A program made the translations under genes and the position numbers. The notes beneath the pieces were generated by a model that saw only the letters and a list, made by a program, of their open reading frames with translations, made no database searches and was not told where the DNA came from. Shown here piece after piece: positions 36,484 through 47,909 of a stretch of 64,000 nucleotides of DNA. The stretch spans positions 120,593,033 through 120,657,032 of the forward strand of contig CM048845.1 of the NCBI GenBank assembly GCA_026545225.1, written 5' to 3'. How positions within the stretch are numbered: position 1 is the stretch's first letter; every line of letters starts with the position of its first letter. The stretch is from Cornus controversa. Lineage: Eukaryota; Streptophyta; Magnoliopsida; Cornales; Cornaceae.

Positions 36484-37917
36484 TGATCGGCATTGAATGT
36501 TACGCATTCTAGCCTCTTAACTTATGTATTTTATTCTCTTAGTGATAGATTATTTTGTGATTTTACTTTGTTTTAGTGTTTTCTGTATTTTCAGGGCCTT
36601 AATGATTATTTCAGTTAAAACCAGGATTTTGGGCTTTCAAAGATGACATGCAAGATGGTTAGATGAAGCCTACATCAAAGAGATCCATTGAACTCCATAT
36701 TTTAACTCAACTCAGCCCAAGAAAGAGGTCCAAGAGAATTACAGCTGCTTAAGAAGGTTTCGGGCCTGAAGCCCAAATCTGCGTTTAATAAAGTCTTAAT
36801 CTCGTTTTGGAAAACGGACCAGAAGTGTTATTTCCGAGCTTCAAATCGACATAATTCTCGCGTAGGGTTGAACGAAATTCGATTCTGCACACTTTTGTAT
36901 TTCACGAAAATTCCGTAAATCGGACTTCTAGTGGGTCAAAAGTTGGGCCGAAGTCAGCAGGAAAAACCCACCTGATTAGTGCTGCGGGAAAACCTAATTA
37001 ATTCCTAATTGGATTAGGACTTTGATGTATTCTCTTGGCTATTTAAAGTGACAAATTAGGGCTGTATTGGAAAGGCTTGGCAGCAGCTTTGAAGAGCTTT
37101 TGGAATAGAGAATCATTGGAGAACAAGGCGTATCATGAGCGGCTAGTTCAGCCACCAGGGTTCTGATGGAGCCCTAACTAAACATCACTGGTTTGATTGT
37201 TCTAATTATTGGGGATTTTTGTATTCATTCATAGATTGTGTAATTTAGAGGATTCTTATTATTGAATTGAGCAATAAAAGTCTTATAAATTCAGTTTCAA
37301 TGATTTCTTATCTTGTCTTAGATACTTGATTGTTGTTATTGAACTCGTCCCTCTTGTTTTCTGTGATCATGAGAGTGATTATTACACAATGGTTTTCACT
37401 GAATATATCATTAAAAGCTTTGATGGATTATGCCTAGAGAAGATGAACCATACTGCACCCTAGATTAGAGTAGTTAGGCAGATGGCCCATGCCAATCGAA
37501 GATAGTCCATGACTTAGCCTTAATCATATGTTATCTTCTTGACGGATGAAGGTGAGCTTGTAGCCACCGACACCACTTATGCATGATATGATGCCCCATA
37601 GTTAGTCCAATTGACCAGTGATTGTGAAGTTAGTGGTGAAATCAATTACCCTAGACTTATCTTATATTCTCTACACTCCTTAGTTTTTCTTGCTTTTGTT
37701 CAATTGCTTCATTAGTTAATTTAGAATTAAAAATCAGAATTTATTTCTTTTAAATTTAATTAGAATTAATTCCTTATATCCAACACAGTCAGACCACAGT
37801 CCCTGAGGTACGATACCCATTCATTTCGATAGCCCTATTCTGCAAGGAATTCGTTCTATTGCGAAGTGTGGAAATTTTAATTGATATACTTTTTGAGTCA
37901 CACTCACACACGAATCA
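36484..37917 (+). repeat. 3' LTR of the gag-only element
   Basis: 1434 bases; partner of 30407-31840. The only difference I saw is an A/G change in the CCCATACCAATCG / CCCATGCCAATCG stretch. Confidence 0.92.
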
Positions 37918-38184
37918 GAATCCCCCAATTCATTATAAGTTTGACAAGTTACAAGGCTAGTAATGAAGTCTCGACCCTAGTTCCTTATCTTTTTCTCAAC
38001 TATGTATTTTTAATTACAATTTATGATTTTTAAAGTAGAGTAAACAAACAACTCAAACTTGTTTGTGAATTAAACAATAACCGACCTTCGACTTTTAGCA
38101 TATTATTCCTACGTAGTCTCTGTGGGATCGACACCCTCAACTTAGAACCCTATCACTCAATGATTCGTTCTATTACAAGTGGCA

Positions 38185-40512
38185 AATATAAATATAAATT
38201 GCAAGTTGCAGACCACCATAACAAATATTCATGTGAATCGTGAGAAATCGTCCAGAAATATGACAAAGTATCGTGATTCCCCCATAGTAGGCACAGGTGA
38301 GGCTCCCAAACATCAAAGTAAATAAGATAAAAAAAAAAAAAAAGTAGAAGTAAAAGACTCACTTTTATTAAATAGTAAAACATACTGTTTGCCTAAAAGA
38401 CATAAAATACAATCAAAAGACTCAACTTTTACTTGTCTCAACAAACCATGAGTTGCTAAGATTTTGACACGAGATAAAGACGCATGACCTAATCGAAAAT
38501 GCATAGTTCAAAAGAAGGGAATATGAGTTGTGTAGAAGTAACAGAGGCAATAAGGGTAGACAGATGAATAGAGGAAAGTTCAAACAATCATCTTGTCTTA
38601 CGGCATATCCCAATGATCTAACCTGTTTGAGGCTCCTGTACAACACAATAATTGAAAGAAAATGTCATGTTCAAACCTAGCTTAGTTAGTTGGTCAATAG
38701 ATAAAATATTAAGAGAAATGTTTGGTACAAGATAAACATCAGGAACAGTCAATTGTGGCCATGTTGGATCCATCAACAGTATATATGGCAGGTGAGTGAG
38801 AAGTAGGGGTTTGAGTGGTGAGAAAAGTAAAGTCTGGTGTCATGTGATTGCAACAAGTAGAATCAAAATACCAAAAGGAATGTTTACCTGGTGTGATACA
38901 CTTTGATATCAAGACAAAATCTGGTTAAGAAGTGCCTCAAAGTCAGTTGTAAAAAATACAGATGAAGAAGATGTTGACTCATTAGAAGTGCTAGTGACTA
39001 GTGCTGGTGATGACATAGTATCAATACTAGCCACAACTGTAGTAGACTGAGTAAGTCTAGCACGAGTGTGACACTGATCAACAGAGTGTCACTTAATTCT
39101 ACATAACGTACAATAGAGAGAGACATCATATTTTAATTTTCAATAGTCGCCTAATTGGTTTTTATATCCGTTATAATGGGAATGTGCAGCAGAGCGATCA
39201 GGTCCAGACTGAAAAGACACTAACTGAGGAGTTGATAATGGCGTAGCTAAAACACTCTGACTGTTCTAAGAACAGAAAGTTTGTAGGCGAGTTTCCTCTC
39301 GAACAAGCTCATTGGGAGCTTGATCAAGTAAGGGCATAAGAAAGTAATGAAGAAATTGACTACGTACAGGCTCAAATTCTCTATGAAAACCCATCAGAAA
39401 CTGATGAAGTCGAAGCTGATTGTGATACTAAAAAAATTTCTTGGCGTCAGAAGGATTTTCCTATGATGGTTCTAAAAGAGCTCGTTGATCTTAAAGAAAT
39501 TTCATACGAGCAAAGAATTCATTAATACGTTGACCTAATTCTTGCTTTAGACTGTAGAATTGGACCATAAGTTGATGTTGGTGAGAGCCATCAGATCCAG
39601 AGTATCAAAAATCAAGCATGTCCCAGACTTCTTTAGCAGTGTCGTAACTCCCAAATTCTATACCAATTGAAGGATTAGTTGTGTTGCGCAACCATGAGAT
39701 GATCTTATGATTGTTGCTATCCCAATCTTTGACATGAGTGATAAAGGCATCTGCAGCTTTATCTTTTCTTTGCACTAGTGCCTGACGATCCCCAATAACA
39801 TAGGACCACAACTTGCGACCCTTGAGAAAACTACATATAGATTGACTCTAAAAGAAGTAATTGTCCCCATCAAGAATAACTTGAATAGGGTGTGTAACCT
39901 TGGTTTGTGTCATTTGTGCTATTTAGAGATCTCAAATAAAAAAATGGACTGAAAATCTGAAATCAGCACAAAAAACTGAGTGAAAAACACATTTTGAGTG
40001 ATCTGACATGGTAGATGACATGACAGACTATACTATGTGGCAGCTGACGTGGCGACAAGTCAACAAATTAGTGTTGACATGGCAAAAATGCTGACATGAT
40101 AGATAACGTGGCAAAAATTCAATATATTGGTGTTGACGAGGCAAAAATACGTGGCAAATGCTAACATGTACAGTGACGTGGCTGTACGTTGTTATGGCTG
40201 CTGACGTGGTGGAACTATGGTGTAGGCTTTTGGAGATGGCGTGAAAGAGCGTGGAATGTGCTGGTGGCGCGTGAGAGCGTGAAAATTTTTCCAAAATCCG
40301 TTGGTGGCACGTGAGGGCGCATGGGAAGGTCTTTCGCGGTGGTTCTGGCGACGTTGAGATGGTCTTTTTGAGTTTTTTCAATACATGTGTTTAAAAAAAT
40401 AAAACAAACACTCATAAGACCAGCTTATGAAATCGGGCAGCTGAGGTTGAAGGCCAAAACAATAATGGAATGGAAAGACCAAAAAAGAAAATGAAAGAAA
40501 ATTTAGAATAGT
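38185..40512 (-). pseudogene. copia gag and protease-side remnant
   Basis: This is the 5' part of the same copia element, separated from pol by the nested insertions. A frame near 39605-39811 carries the gag words WSYVIGDRQALVQRKDKAAD and FGSYDTAKEVWDML, typical of the copia gag (UBN2) domain. A frame near 38313-38504 carries HFRLGHASLSRVKILATHGLL, the pre-integrase zinc-binding region. It is broken. Confidence 0.75.
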
Positions 40513-40795
40513 AGCTCTGATACCATGTTAAATGTAATGATATATTAAATTGATACAAAATGAACAGTACATAAGGCCCTATATATAAGCTAGCCGCTAA
40601 GGTTAAACAAGGAGAGTAGTAGGTGAGGATATAGAAAATAAGAGGTAGGTGGAATGTATCTACCACTACTTAGGTTAATACACATGTGTAGAATATGAGT
40701 ATATACAGTACAATAGTAGGTAAAAAAAGATGAAAGTACAATAGTAGTAAAAATGTACATTCTGTACAGCTGTGAGCACAACTCATAATCTAAAA

Positions 40796-41479
40796 TTTTT
40801 TTTTTTTTCATTTGAATTTTTTGGCTCAATAATTGAAAAATAAATTTAAAAAAAAATTCATTTAACTTTTTTAATGAATAAATTAAAAATTAATAAAATA
40901 ATAAAGTAGAGCTCCACACTAGCGCCTCACTTTCCAAAAAAAAAACAGTGACATAACACTATTTTTTTGAAAATAGAGAGTTAATTAAAATATAAATTAC
41001 CATACTCATGCTTTAATTACGAAGAAATTATTAAGTAGACTTAGGATTCACTTGTCTCATGCCAACAGTATCACGCCTCGTATCACTGTGGGATTGCACT
41101 GTAGTGGTGTAGTGGTTTTAGCCCGCAGGTTTTGTTAAGGAGGACTTATTCCTTGGGTGAAGCTGCATGTGCATAGATTCACATAAATCTACCCTTTAGT
41201 ATAATTAAAGAAAGCCTTGATGTGTCAGATCATATACGCATGTGTGTGTATATATATATATATATGTTTATCATATTCCTGCAAATTGCCTCTAAAGTCC
41301 GAGCAAGGAGACGATCAGTCAAACGAAGAAAGCGCGACACTGCCCAAAAAGCTGGCCCCCAGCAGCCTATCAGCTAGTTCTCGAAGATTCCGCCAGTCCT
41401 CGAGATTCCAAACTCGTGTGAAAATGTTCTCTCAAAATTCTTCAATTTTCACTACAAGAGCAAGTAAATATATTATATA
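40796..41479. other. Short unique gap with an exon-like GC-rich patch
   Basis: This lies between the copia element and the inverted duplication. It is mostly AT-rich, but 41283-41460 is GC-richer and stays open in one plus-strand frame with charged and serine-rich content (words KSEQGDDQSNEE and SSLSASSRRFRQSSRFQTR). I do not recognise the protein. It could be a stranded exon or captured sequence. Confidence 0.3.
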
Positions 41480-41861
41480 TTCCATATGGTATTTTTTTTT
41501 TTTGAAATGACTCAAATATAACAAGTAATATATGTTTTAAAATTATTTTGTTGTTTCAATAATTAATAGAAAAAAAATCTCATGCATAAATCTGGAATTT
41601 GTTGTAAAAAATTAACAATGCATCCCTAATGAACTTGTTTGTTCTTAAATGAGAATGGTGTTCATTAGTGTTTACGTTTCTAGGATGAATTTGTATCACC
41701 TGGGTACTTTATACTAGTATTTGTATACTCTTCTCTCTCGACAATCCTTTTATAATAGAGTAGAAAATTATACTGTAAAAAAAGAAAAATGTCACCCGTA
41801 TGATAAGTTATCGCGATTTCTTTCTTCTATTAGCCTTGTTGGTGCATGTATTATTATGTAA

Positions 41862-42336
41862 TAGGATTGACCATATATCGAATTGAATCGTATTAGGCAT
41901 AATCTTAATTTGATTTATAATTTACGGATCAATGAATATATAATTCAATCTGATTTTTGAAAAATACTCAATTCGATCCGATCCGTGAAATAAGAGATTA
42001 AATTACATCATATTGATGAATTGAACTTAATCTAAATAACTCATTATATCATTTTTAACTAGAGCCCAATAACAATTTTTTAGCTTAAAAGATACAAGAC
42101 ATTATAATATTATCATAAAAAGTTATAAAATATTATTATATACATATATAATAAATATTATAAATTCTAACGAGTTGTCATGAATCGAATTAGATTGCTG
42201 ATCCAAGAATTTATAATTCAATCCGTTGTTTACATATTCTTATTTTTTAAATCTATAACCAATCCGTTACTCGTTCAATTCAATTCACACATATCAGATC
42301 AGATTGGATCGAATCCAAGAATAACGGGCACTCCTA
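41862..42336. mobile_element. hAT-type MITE private to the left arm
   Basis: 475 bases with imperfect terminal inverted repeats TAGGATTGACC and GGGCACTCCTA, flanked by TTATGTAA and TTATGTAT. The right arm has the uninterrupted site (near 58635-58650, read inverted), so the element entered after the duplication. The interior is full of GATCCGATC-like and GAATTGAATCG words. Confidence 0.82.
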
Positions 42337-42672
42337 TTATGTATAGTAGCACGGGTCCATAAACAAATTATAAGGATGAAACCGACCCGGTTGCCCGAAT
42401 AGACTTGTACCTGACTGGAGTCTCTTTCTCTCTTCATTTCTATGTTTGAATATATGGTGGCAAAATTCCAAAGCAGCATGTGGTTCTTGTCCACTGGCAG
42501 TCAATTTAATGCTCCTCCACTTGCTACAGAGGTCAGACCAAGGAATCAATCAACCCCACTTTCTCTGTCTAAGTTGATAAAAGTCCCTCTCAAGTCATTT
42601 TAAGAAGGAAATCAATTAATCCTCTTCATTAATTCATTTATTCCAAGTCTTGAGTTCATCTTCTCAATTCAG

Positions 42673-44439
42673 ATGGAAAACTTTTTGGGTCTTCTCAGAA
42701 TTCACGTCCACAGAGGCGTTAATCTTGCCGTCAGAGATTGCACAAGCAGCGATCCTTACGTTGTTATCCGAATGGGCAAACAGGTCATTTTTCTACTTCT
42801 TCTTCTTCTTTACCTATTTGATTTAATTCGTTCCTAATATATGTTAGATATTGGCTGTTTTATGCAACTTTTTTAATTAATTGATTGATTAGTTGGTGTT
42901 AAGGTTTTTTTTTTTATGGGATAGTCTTGAATTTATGAGTTCTCACTAATCCGAGAGTTAAATCAAATTCTATGTAGTAGAATTATTTGGTTTGGGTAAA
43001 ACTATTTGTCAGTTTTGTCCCAATTGTTCTTTTTTATTTATTTATTTCTTCTGCTTTTTCCTGGGACTTTATGTTCCCAAATCTTTGCTTGTCTTTATTA
43101 CGTGAGAAAAAGAGTAATATGTTACATTCCTTTTCTCGTATATATATATGTATAATTTTTTTAGATCCTCAACCAAAGAGTGAGGCTTATCCTCCTCTCG
43201 CCCCTGGTTTCCGTGGAGAGTGGTCCGGAGACCACTCAATCTACTCCTTTGGAGTTAAAAGGGCAAACCCGGTGCACGAGTATCCGTCATTACGGGATCC
43301 ATTATGTACGCAGTCTTACCTTTGTATGCAGAGGAATTGTTTTCTTATTTTGAACTCGTGACCTCCGAGTTATAATGTCATCAAGCGCTGTTGTCAGATG
43401 TGGACAATATCGTTTCTTTATTCATCTCTTGTAAATTGAAGCTTGTGAAATGCTTGATTCTACTTGACAATCATTGTATTGCATGTATGCATATCCAGGT
43501 AGTATTAATTCGAGTTGATATTCTAGTCAATTAGGATAAGTAATGAATTTGCTCATGTATTAAGACCTTATATTCTTTCTTCATTCATTGCATATAATTT
43601 TAACTGGTCTTATTTGAATGTCAAATTTGATGCAGAAATTAAAGACTCGTGTGGTGATCAAAGATGTCAATCCCGAGTGGAATGAAGATTTAACTCTTTC
43701 TATTACAGATCCTAATCTTCCAATTAAGCTTGTAAGTATTTTAGTTTTTTCTGTATGGAGTTGAACTTGATTAAAAATATACAACAGTTATGGGTGTACA
43801 TAGTGTTGCTCATAAAAGAAAAAATAGAGAGGAAAAGACTTTATTTACAAATGAAGTTGCATTCACTAGAAAAGGGAAAAAAGTTTGAAGATGTTGCATT
43901 TATTCCACATGCCTTAAAAGATACTATGGGAAGTAGAAATATAACTAGAATATGGATTTGGTATCTAAATAAGAGTAATTTTAAACCATACCTGAAATTG
44001 CCCTTGTATATATTGATGTTATATTTTTCTTAATTGTGGAGAGGATAGCCTGTTCTTCGATCAAATATATGTAATGGAGGTATTTGTATGAGTATCTATG
44101 GAGGTATATATATAATTTTTACACCATTTTATTTATATGTAATTGCAGTCAGTTTATGACAAGGATACATTCACCCTTGACGACAAAATGGGAGATGCAG
44201 AGTTTGACATCAAACCATTTCTTGAAGCAGTGAAGATGCGGTTGGGAAATGTCCCGAATGGAACTATCGTCACGAAAGTAATGCCAAGCAGGGAAAATTG
44301 CTTGGCAGAAGAGAGCCACGTGATCTGGATGGACGGCAAGGTTGTCCAGAAATTGTTCCTTAGACTGCAACATGTGGAGAGTGGTGAGATTGAACTCCAG
44401 TTGCAGTGGATAGATCTTCCTGGTTCCAGGGGTTTGTAG
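42673..44439 (+). CDS. CAR-family C2-domain protein, left copy
   Basis: Three exons: 42673-42783, 43636-43731 and 44149-44439, all GT-AG and phase 0, giving 165 residues. The protein is a single C2 domain of the plant CAR type (C2-domain ABA-related). It starts LGLLRIHVHRGVNLAVRD, has the calcium-loop aspartates D22, D27, D73, D75 and D81, and ends with the CAR-typical PSRENCLAEES and QLQWIDLPGSRGL. Family role: calcium-dependent binding to acidic membranes and recruitment of PYR/PYL abscisic acid receptors to the plasma membrane. The length and the absence of an ArfGAP domain fit CAR rather than AGD proteins. No break is seen. Intron 1 holds a SINE. It faces the right copy, 11.4 kb away. Which CAR paralogue it matches cannot be told here. 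Confidence 0.9.
43257..43402 (-). repeat. Au-type SINE fragment in intron 1, left copy
   Basis: GGGCAAACCCGGTGCACGAG at the left and an antisense box-B-like TTGAACTCGTGACC near 43351, the same family as the SINE at 2060. Present in both arms, so it predates the duplication. Confidence 0.6.
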
Positions 44440-44444
44440 ATGTA

Positions 44445-44446
<2 letters not shown>

Positions 44447-44502
<56 letters not shown>

Positions 44503-44503
44503 T
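44447..44503. repeat. AT/GT microsatellite
   Basis: An (AT)n run passes into a (GT)n run just after the left CAR stop codon. The right arm has only a long (AT)n run at the same place (55809-55858), so the two arms have expanded differently. Confidence 0.9.
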
Positions 44504-44746
44504 ATATATGAACCTACTGTCTGTTTATTACTGTACTATATAAGCATAGTATGCAGACTAGTTTAATTTGGTGGTGTGTTTCTCCACTTGTTAATTTGTT
44601 TAGATGCATGTAAAATAAAGTAATGCTTTGTATTAATCCACTCTATGTATTGTTATCAATCATGCAGCTGGTTGTAAGCAAACAGGCTGGATCAGTTTGG
44701 TGTTTCATTGATAATAAATTAATTGTATTGGGGCTTTTATCTACCA

Positions 44747-44782
<36 letters not shown>

Positions 44783-45478
44783 TACTGGATGCCCAACACT
44801 ATGAATGTAAAAGGAATCACAATAGTTAGATTGATGGATTGATTTTAGACCGTGGATAGAAAAATACATTTTGGGCCAAGCTCATTTAATATAGATAGAT
44901 ATGTATATATATATATAGAGAGAGAGAGAGAGATATGGATTCTCAACTTTCACTGTATATGCTAATTTCTGAAATATTAAAGAAGATGTATCATATGGTC
45001 AAATGACAACATGTGAAATATGCAAGACTCCAAATACTTTGGCAAGAGTTATGCGACTTATAAAGCCCAAAATTTTACTAGTCATGAATGAATCCAACAA
45101 CCATAGGCTTGAGCTAACAAAATCTTGAAACTTTTAAATATAGATCTCCTAGAAAACACTGGCTTCCTATTTTATATTGCTGCACTTGGAGTATTTAATT
45201 AAGCATGCAATTCACACTTCCACCTTGCTTATCTTAAAGCATCCGCATTCGCTTTTTCGGATTTTGACTTTCTAATTTTGTCACTTCAACTTTACCCAGA
45301 GCCATGAGCTTTACCCAAAGCCATGAGCTTTACTCAGAGCTATGTAAATGTTCTCCTAAAACTACGTTAGCATTTTCAACTCTTCAATTTTGGCTCACAT
45401 TGGCCTATCCAGATTTTCACTAACAAAAAATATATCTATATTTTTAATAAATTTTTAATTCTTTATTTATTAATAATA

Positions 45479-46480
45479 TGGTAAATTACCCCAACCTCCC
45501 TTGAGGTTTGCATTAATTATCCGCAGTTTAAAAGTTCTTAAAATATTCTAGTCAACATTCCCTAAGGTTTGATTGACTTAACTCCCAACACCCCTTCCAC
45601 CAGTGTAGTTAAAGTCACTTAAAAATAATAAACCAAAATGCCAAGACTACCCTTTGTATAGTAGAGTTACAAAAATAACCTTTCAAGCCAACACTAGTTG
45701 GACCAACTTACCCCTCTCCCACTTTCTCTCTCATCTTAACCTCAGTTCCACCGTTTCAAGGCAAGACCCAAACCCACCTGCCCACCTGTAGTCTTGCCAA
45801 ATCTTCTTCACATTCATCCACATGATCTACGCAACCTTCAATTTGATCTTTATTTTTCCAAATTCTTTTCCATCTGCATTAACATATATATACTCATCCA
45901 TATATATATATATATATATATGTATATACACAATGCAAAAATTGATCCATATATATATATGTATACAATACAAGAATCAATGCACTAGATATATTTTCAG
46001 CACCCTTATATTGAGTATTGCACATGATAATGGATTCCATTGCTACGAGCATATAGGCAAGAATTGTTCCTTTAATGTCTTAATCTGCTTAATGGAGCAA
46101 TTTATAGCAACAATTCATAAAAAAGCCCTAAATTGGTGCTCATTTTCTTAATAGTTTAATGGAATCATTTGTTCCTTTAATTTCTCTCCTTCTCAAACTA
46201 GGGTTTCTAATCAATCTCTCTCTAGGTACTCCATTTTTGTCAAAACCATATCAAAATCTCATATGAGTTAGGTTAGGGTTGGGGCTAGGGTTTCTACTTT
46301 ACTCATCATCAGCCTCTGTCACTGGAAATGCTCCCTCGCTCCAGAACCACCACTAATTATACTTCGCCACTTGTCGCCTCTTGCGCGAACTCATCGATCT
46401 TCATTTGCTCATCTGTATTACTTCGGCGAAGTCACAGCTCTCATGAAGCATAAAGGGTGGGCGGTAGTGGAGTGGTAGAC
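45479..46480. repeat. Mutator-like end plus undefined repeat, left arm
   Basis: It starts GGTAAATTACCCCAACC, a terminal-repeat-like word of Mutator-type elements, and has AGGTTTGATTGACTTAACTC inside. The counterpart in the right arm ends near 52920. I found no matching second end in the arm. The 46320-46440 part is GC-richer and may be captured sequence. Confidence 0.45.
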
Positions 46481-46499
46481 AAATGGAGGAATCACAGAC

Positions 46500-47706
46500 A
46501 TCAGTTGGACCTTCTTCAACACAACGCACAAATATATATATTGGAATATGTCACCTCCTCCTCTATTACAAGTAGTAGTGAATTATATATCTGTGATCGT
46601 GGGATGATAGTAATAGTGATAGTGGAGTGATAGTGGGATGTTACAAGGGATAATGGAGTGATGGTGGAATCTTACTATAAGTGGTATATTACAAATGGAT
46701 TCTATTCATCTTTCTCTTCTTCAAGGTTCTCCTTATATAGAGGAAAAATGAGACAATAAACTGTAGACATGTCCCGTTGAGTTAACAGGTTACTGTGCAC
46801 TTTTTGAATTTTTGCCAAAAGTACTATTCACTTTTTGACTTTTTTTTTGTCAAAAATTGTTTATTATTTGTCGTCTTGTCCTCCGTCGTGTGCTAGATAG
46901 TTGTGCAGTCGGTTGGTGGAGAACTAAGTCAATTTTAGTCTTTTATGGCATTGATGAGATTATGAAGTTCATACTCATCTAATGGTGGAGAGGAGACTGG
47001 ACTCTGTGCATATTAATCTTTGGAGAAATGGTCGTCCATTATTGCATCATTTAAAATGTCTTCTGGAAGATCCATTTTAAAATCAACAATATTTTTGAGA
47101 AGTGTTTGAGCATCAGTCATTTGTTTAACCGTATACTCTGGGAAGTCAATGATAAGATTTGTGACAAAAATCCGTTTTTCATCTGTTATCATGAAACTTG
47201 GGCATGCACTTCCGAGAATTGTTTCAGCAGTTTCCTTTAGGTTAAGAATCATTTTTGTTGCAATTGCAATAGGACTCACTTGGTTAGCAAGATCTAGAGA
47301 GTTGATTAATGGTTTTTGATCAAATTCACATTTTTTAGTTACTTTCAGGTACCAAATTTGATATGACTAAAAGAACTTTATTTTCTCATGCCATTCGATT
47401 ATACTGGAGAGCCAGATGGTGAGGGTTTTGTTACAAATCCAGTGTTGGGTAACTTTTAAGATCATGGATTTGATCATTGCTGGAAACCATGGATCTGAGT
47501 AATGTGACTGGATAATAACTCTGTTAGCTATTCCCCAATCATGGATTTCTTGTGGCTGAAAAAGATTGGTTCCAAGGCCGAGTTTAGGTGCATCATCAAA
47601 TTTATTGATGAATTCATGGTTTGATAGATAAAAGCCCTAAATTACAGAGAAGTGATCTTCAACCAATGCATTAATTGTTTTAAAAACATGATTAGGAAAA
47701 AATAAT
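46500..47706 (-). mobile_element. Pararetrovirus-like fossil, left arm
   Basis: The minus strand carries a decayed coding stretch: words VSPIAIATKMILNLKETAE and KNIVDFKMDLPEDILND at 47013-47279, more at 47290-47640. A TATATAAGG promoter-like TATA box lies 270-280 bases downstream of its end (about 46730-46739). A last open frame followed by a strong TATATAAGG box recalls the transactivator-gene/35S-promoter junction of Caulimoviridae, but the family call is inference. It is broken and is duplicated in the right arm. Confidence 0.45.
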
Positions 47707-47811
47707 TTTCACTTTCAAAATCAGTTGGTTTTTGCAACTCGCATAATTGATTGATAATGATTTTCTAGCACCACTCTATGAGAAAATCAAGCAAATTTGT
47801 CTTCTAAAAAA

Positions 47812-47909
47812 GGCAAGAAGTATTTTCCCTAATCATGTTTTTAAAACAATTCATGCATTGGTCGAATATCATTTCTCTGTAATTCAGGGCTTTTATCTAT
47901 CAAACCAAG
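47812..47909 (+). mobile_element. Pararetrovirus-like fossil, piece at the palindrome centre
   Basis: Plus-strand sequence with the word FPNHVFKTIHALVE; the reverse complement is present at about 47615-47706. It is separated from the rest of the right-arm fossil by the solo LTR that starts at 47910. The spacer 47707-47811 reads into it in the same frame, so the unique centre of the palindrome appears to belong to the same fossil. Confidence 0.5.

Larger units (their letters stand above)
30407..37917 (+). mobile_element. Young gag-only Athila-type element (TR-GAG-like)
   Basis: A 7511-base element bounded by two 1434-base LTRs (30407-31840 and 36484-37917) that differ at one position by eye, with a perfect 5-base target repeat GAATC (30402-30406 and 37918-37922). 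The primer site TGGCGCCGTTGCCGGGGA (31846-31863) is the tRNA-Asp site typical of Athila/Tat Ty3/gypsy elements. It has one gag frame (32142-33980), then about 2.5 kb without pol, then a polypurine tract AAGTTTGGGGGTG (36471-36483) abutting the right LTR. This matches the non-autonomous TR-GAG class known from other plants. It looks structurally whole for that class and recent. Confidence 0.9.
28468..38184 (+). mobile_element. Athila-like LTR remnant inside the copia element
   Basis: It starts TGATAAGCATTGAATG and ends ACAAGTGGCA, with identical 5-base target repeats AATAT at 28463-28467 and 38185-38189. A shortened first LTR (28468 to about 29010) runs into a polypurine tract AAGTTTGGGGGTG (29059-29071), and a second LTR starts at 29072. 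The internal region has been lost, leaving no gag or pol. The second LTR is itself interrupted by a TRIM-like solo LTR and by the gag-only element at 30407. The LTR starts resemble those of the nested element, so the two are related Ty3/gypsy (Athila-type) families. Confidence 0.7.
25820..40795 (-). mobile_element. Old Ty1/copia element, minus strand, with nested insertions
   Basis: LTRs at 25820-26095 and 40526-40795 run TG to CA (one end decayed) and differ at roughly one base in eight by eye, so the insertion is old. A primer-binding site complementary to initiator methionine tRNA abuts the right LTR (GCTCTGATACCA as read on the plus strand, ending 40525). A purine-rich tract abuts the left LTR (26096-26112). 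Possible 5-base target repeats are GTTTT and TTTTT. Coding remnants on the minus strand lie in the expected order: gag near 39600-40000, integrase region 27577-28245, reverse transcriptase 26700-27570, RNase H 26109-26306. The element is broken in many places and was entered by a second LTR element at 28468. Confidence 0.85.
41480..47706 (+). repeat. Left arm of a large inverted duplication
   Basis: Read as a reverse complement, this 6.2 kb segment matches 47812-59145 apart from later insertions. It contains, in order, a CAR-type gene, a Mutator-like terminal fragment and a pararetrovirus-like fossil. Exon 3 of the CAR gene differs between arms at 8 of 291 bases by eye; non-coding parts differ more. 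A spacer of about 105 bases (47707-47811) separates the arms at the original centre. Confidence 0.88.

Noticed and set aside
41090-41180. Possible tRNA gene or SINE head (GTAGTGGTGTAGTGGTT)
   Set aside because: Box-A-like only; no box B and no cloverleaf could be drawn.
42673-44439. ArfGAP-C2 (AGD12-type) protein instead of a CAR protein
   Set aside because: No ArfGAP zinc finger is found upstream, the length is 165 residues, and the C-terminal half has CAR-typical motifs.
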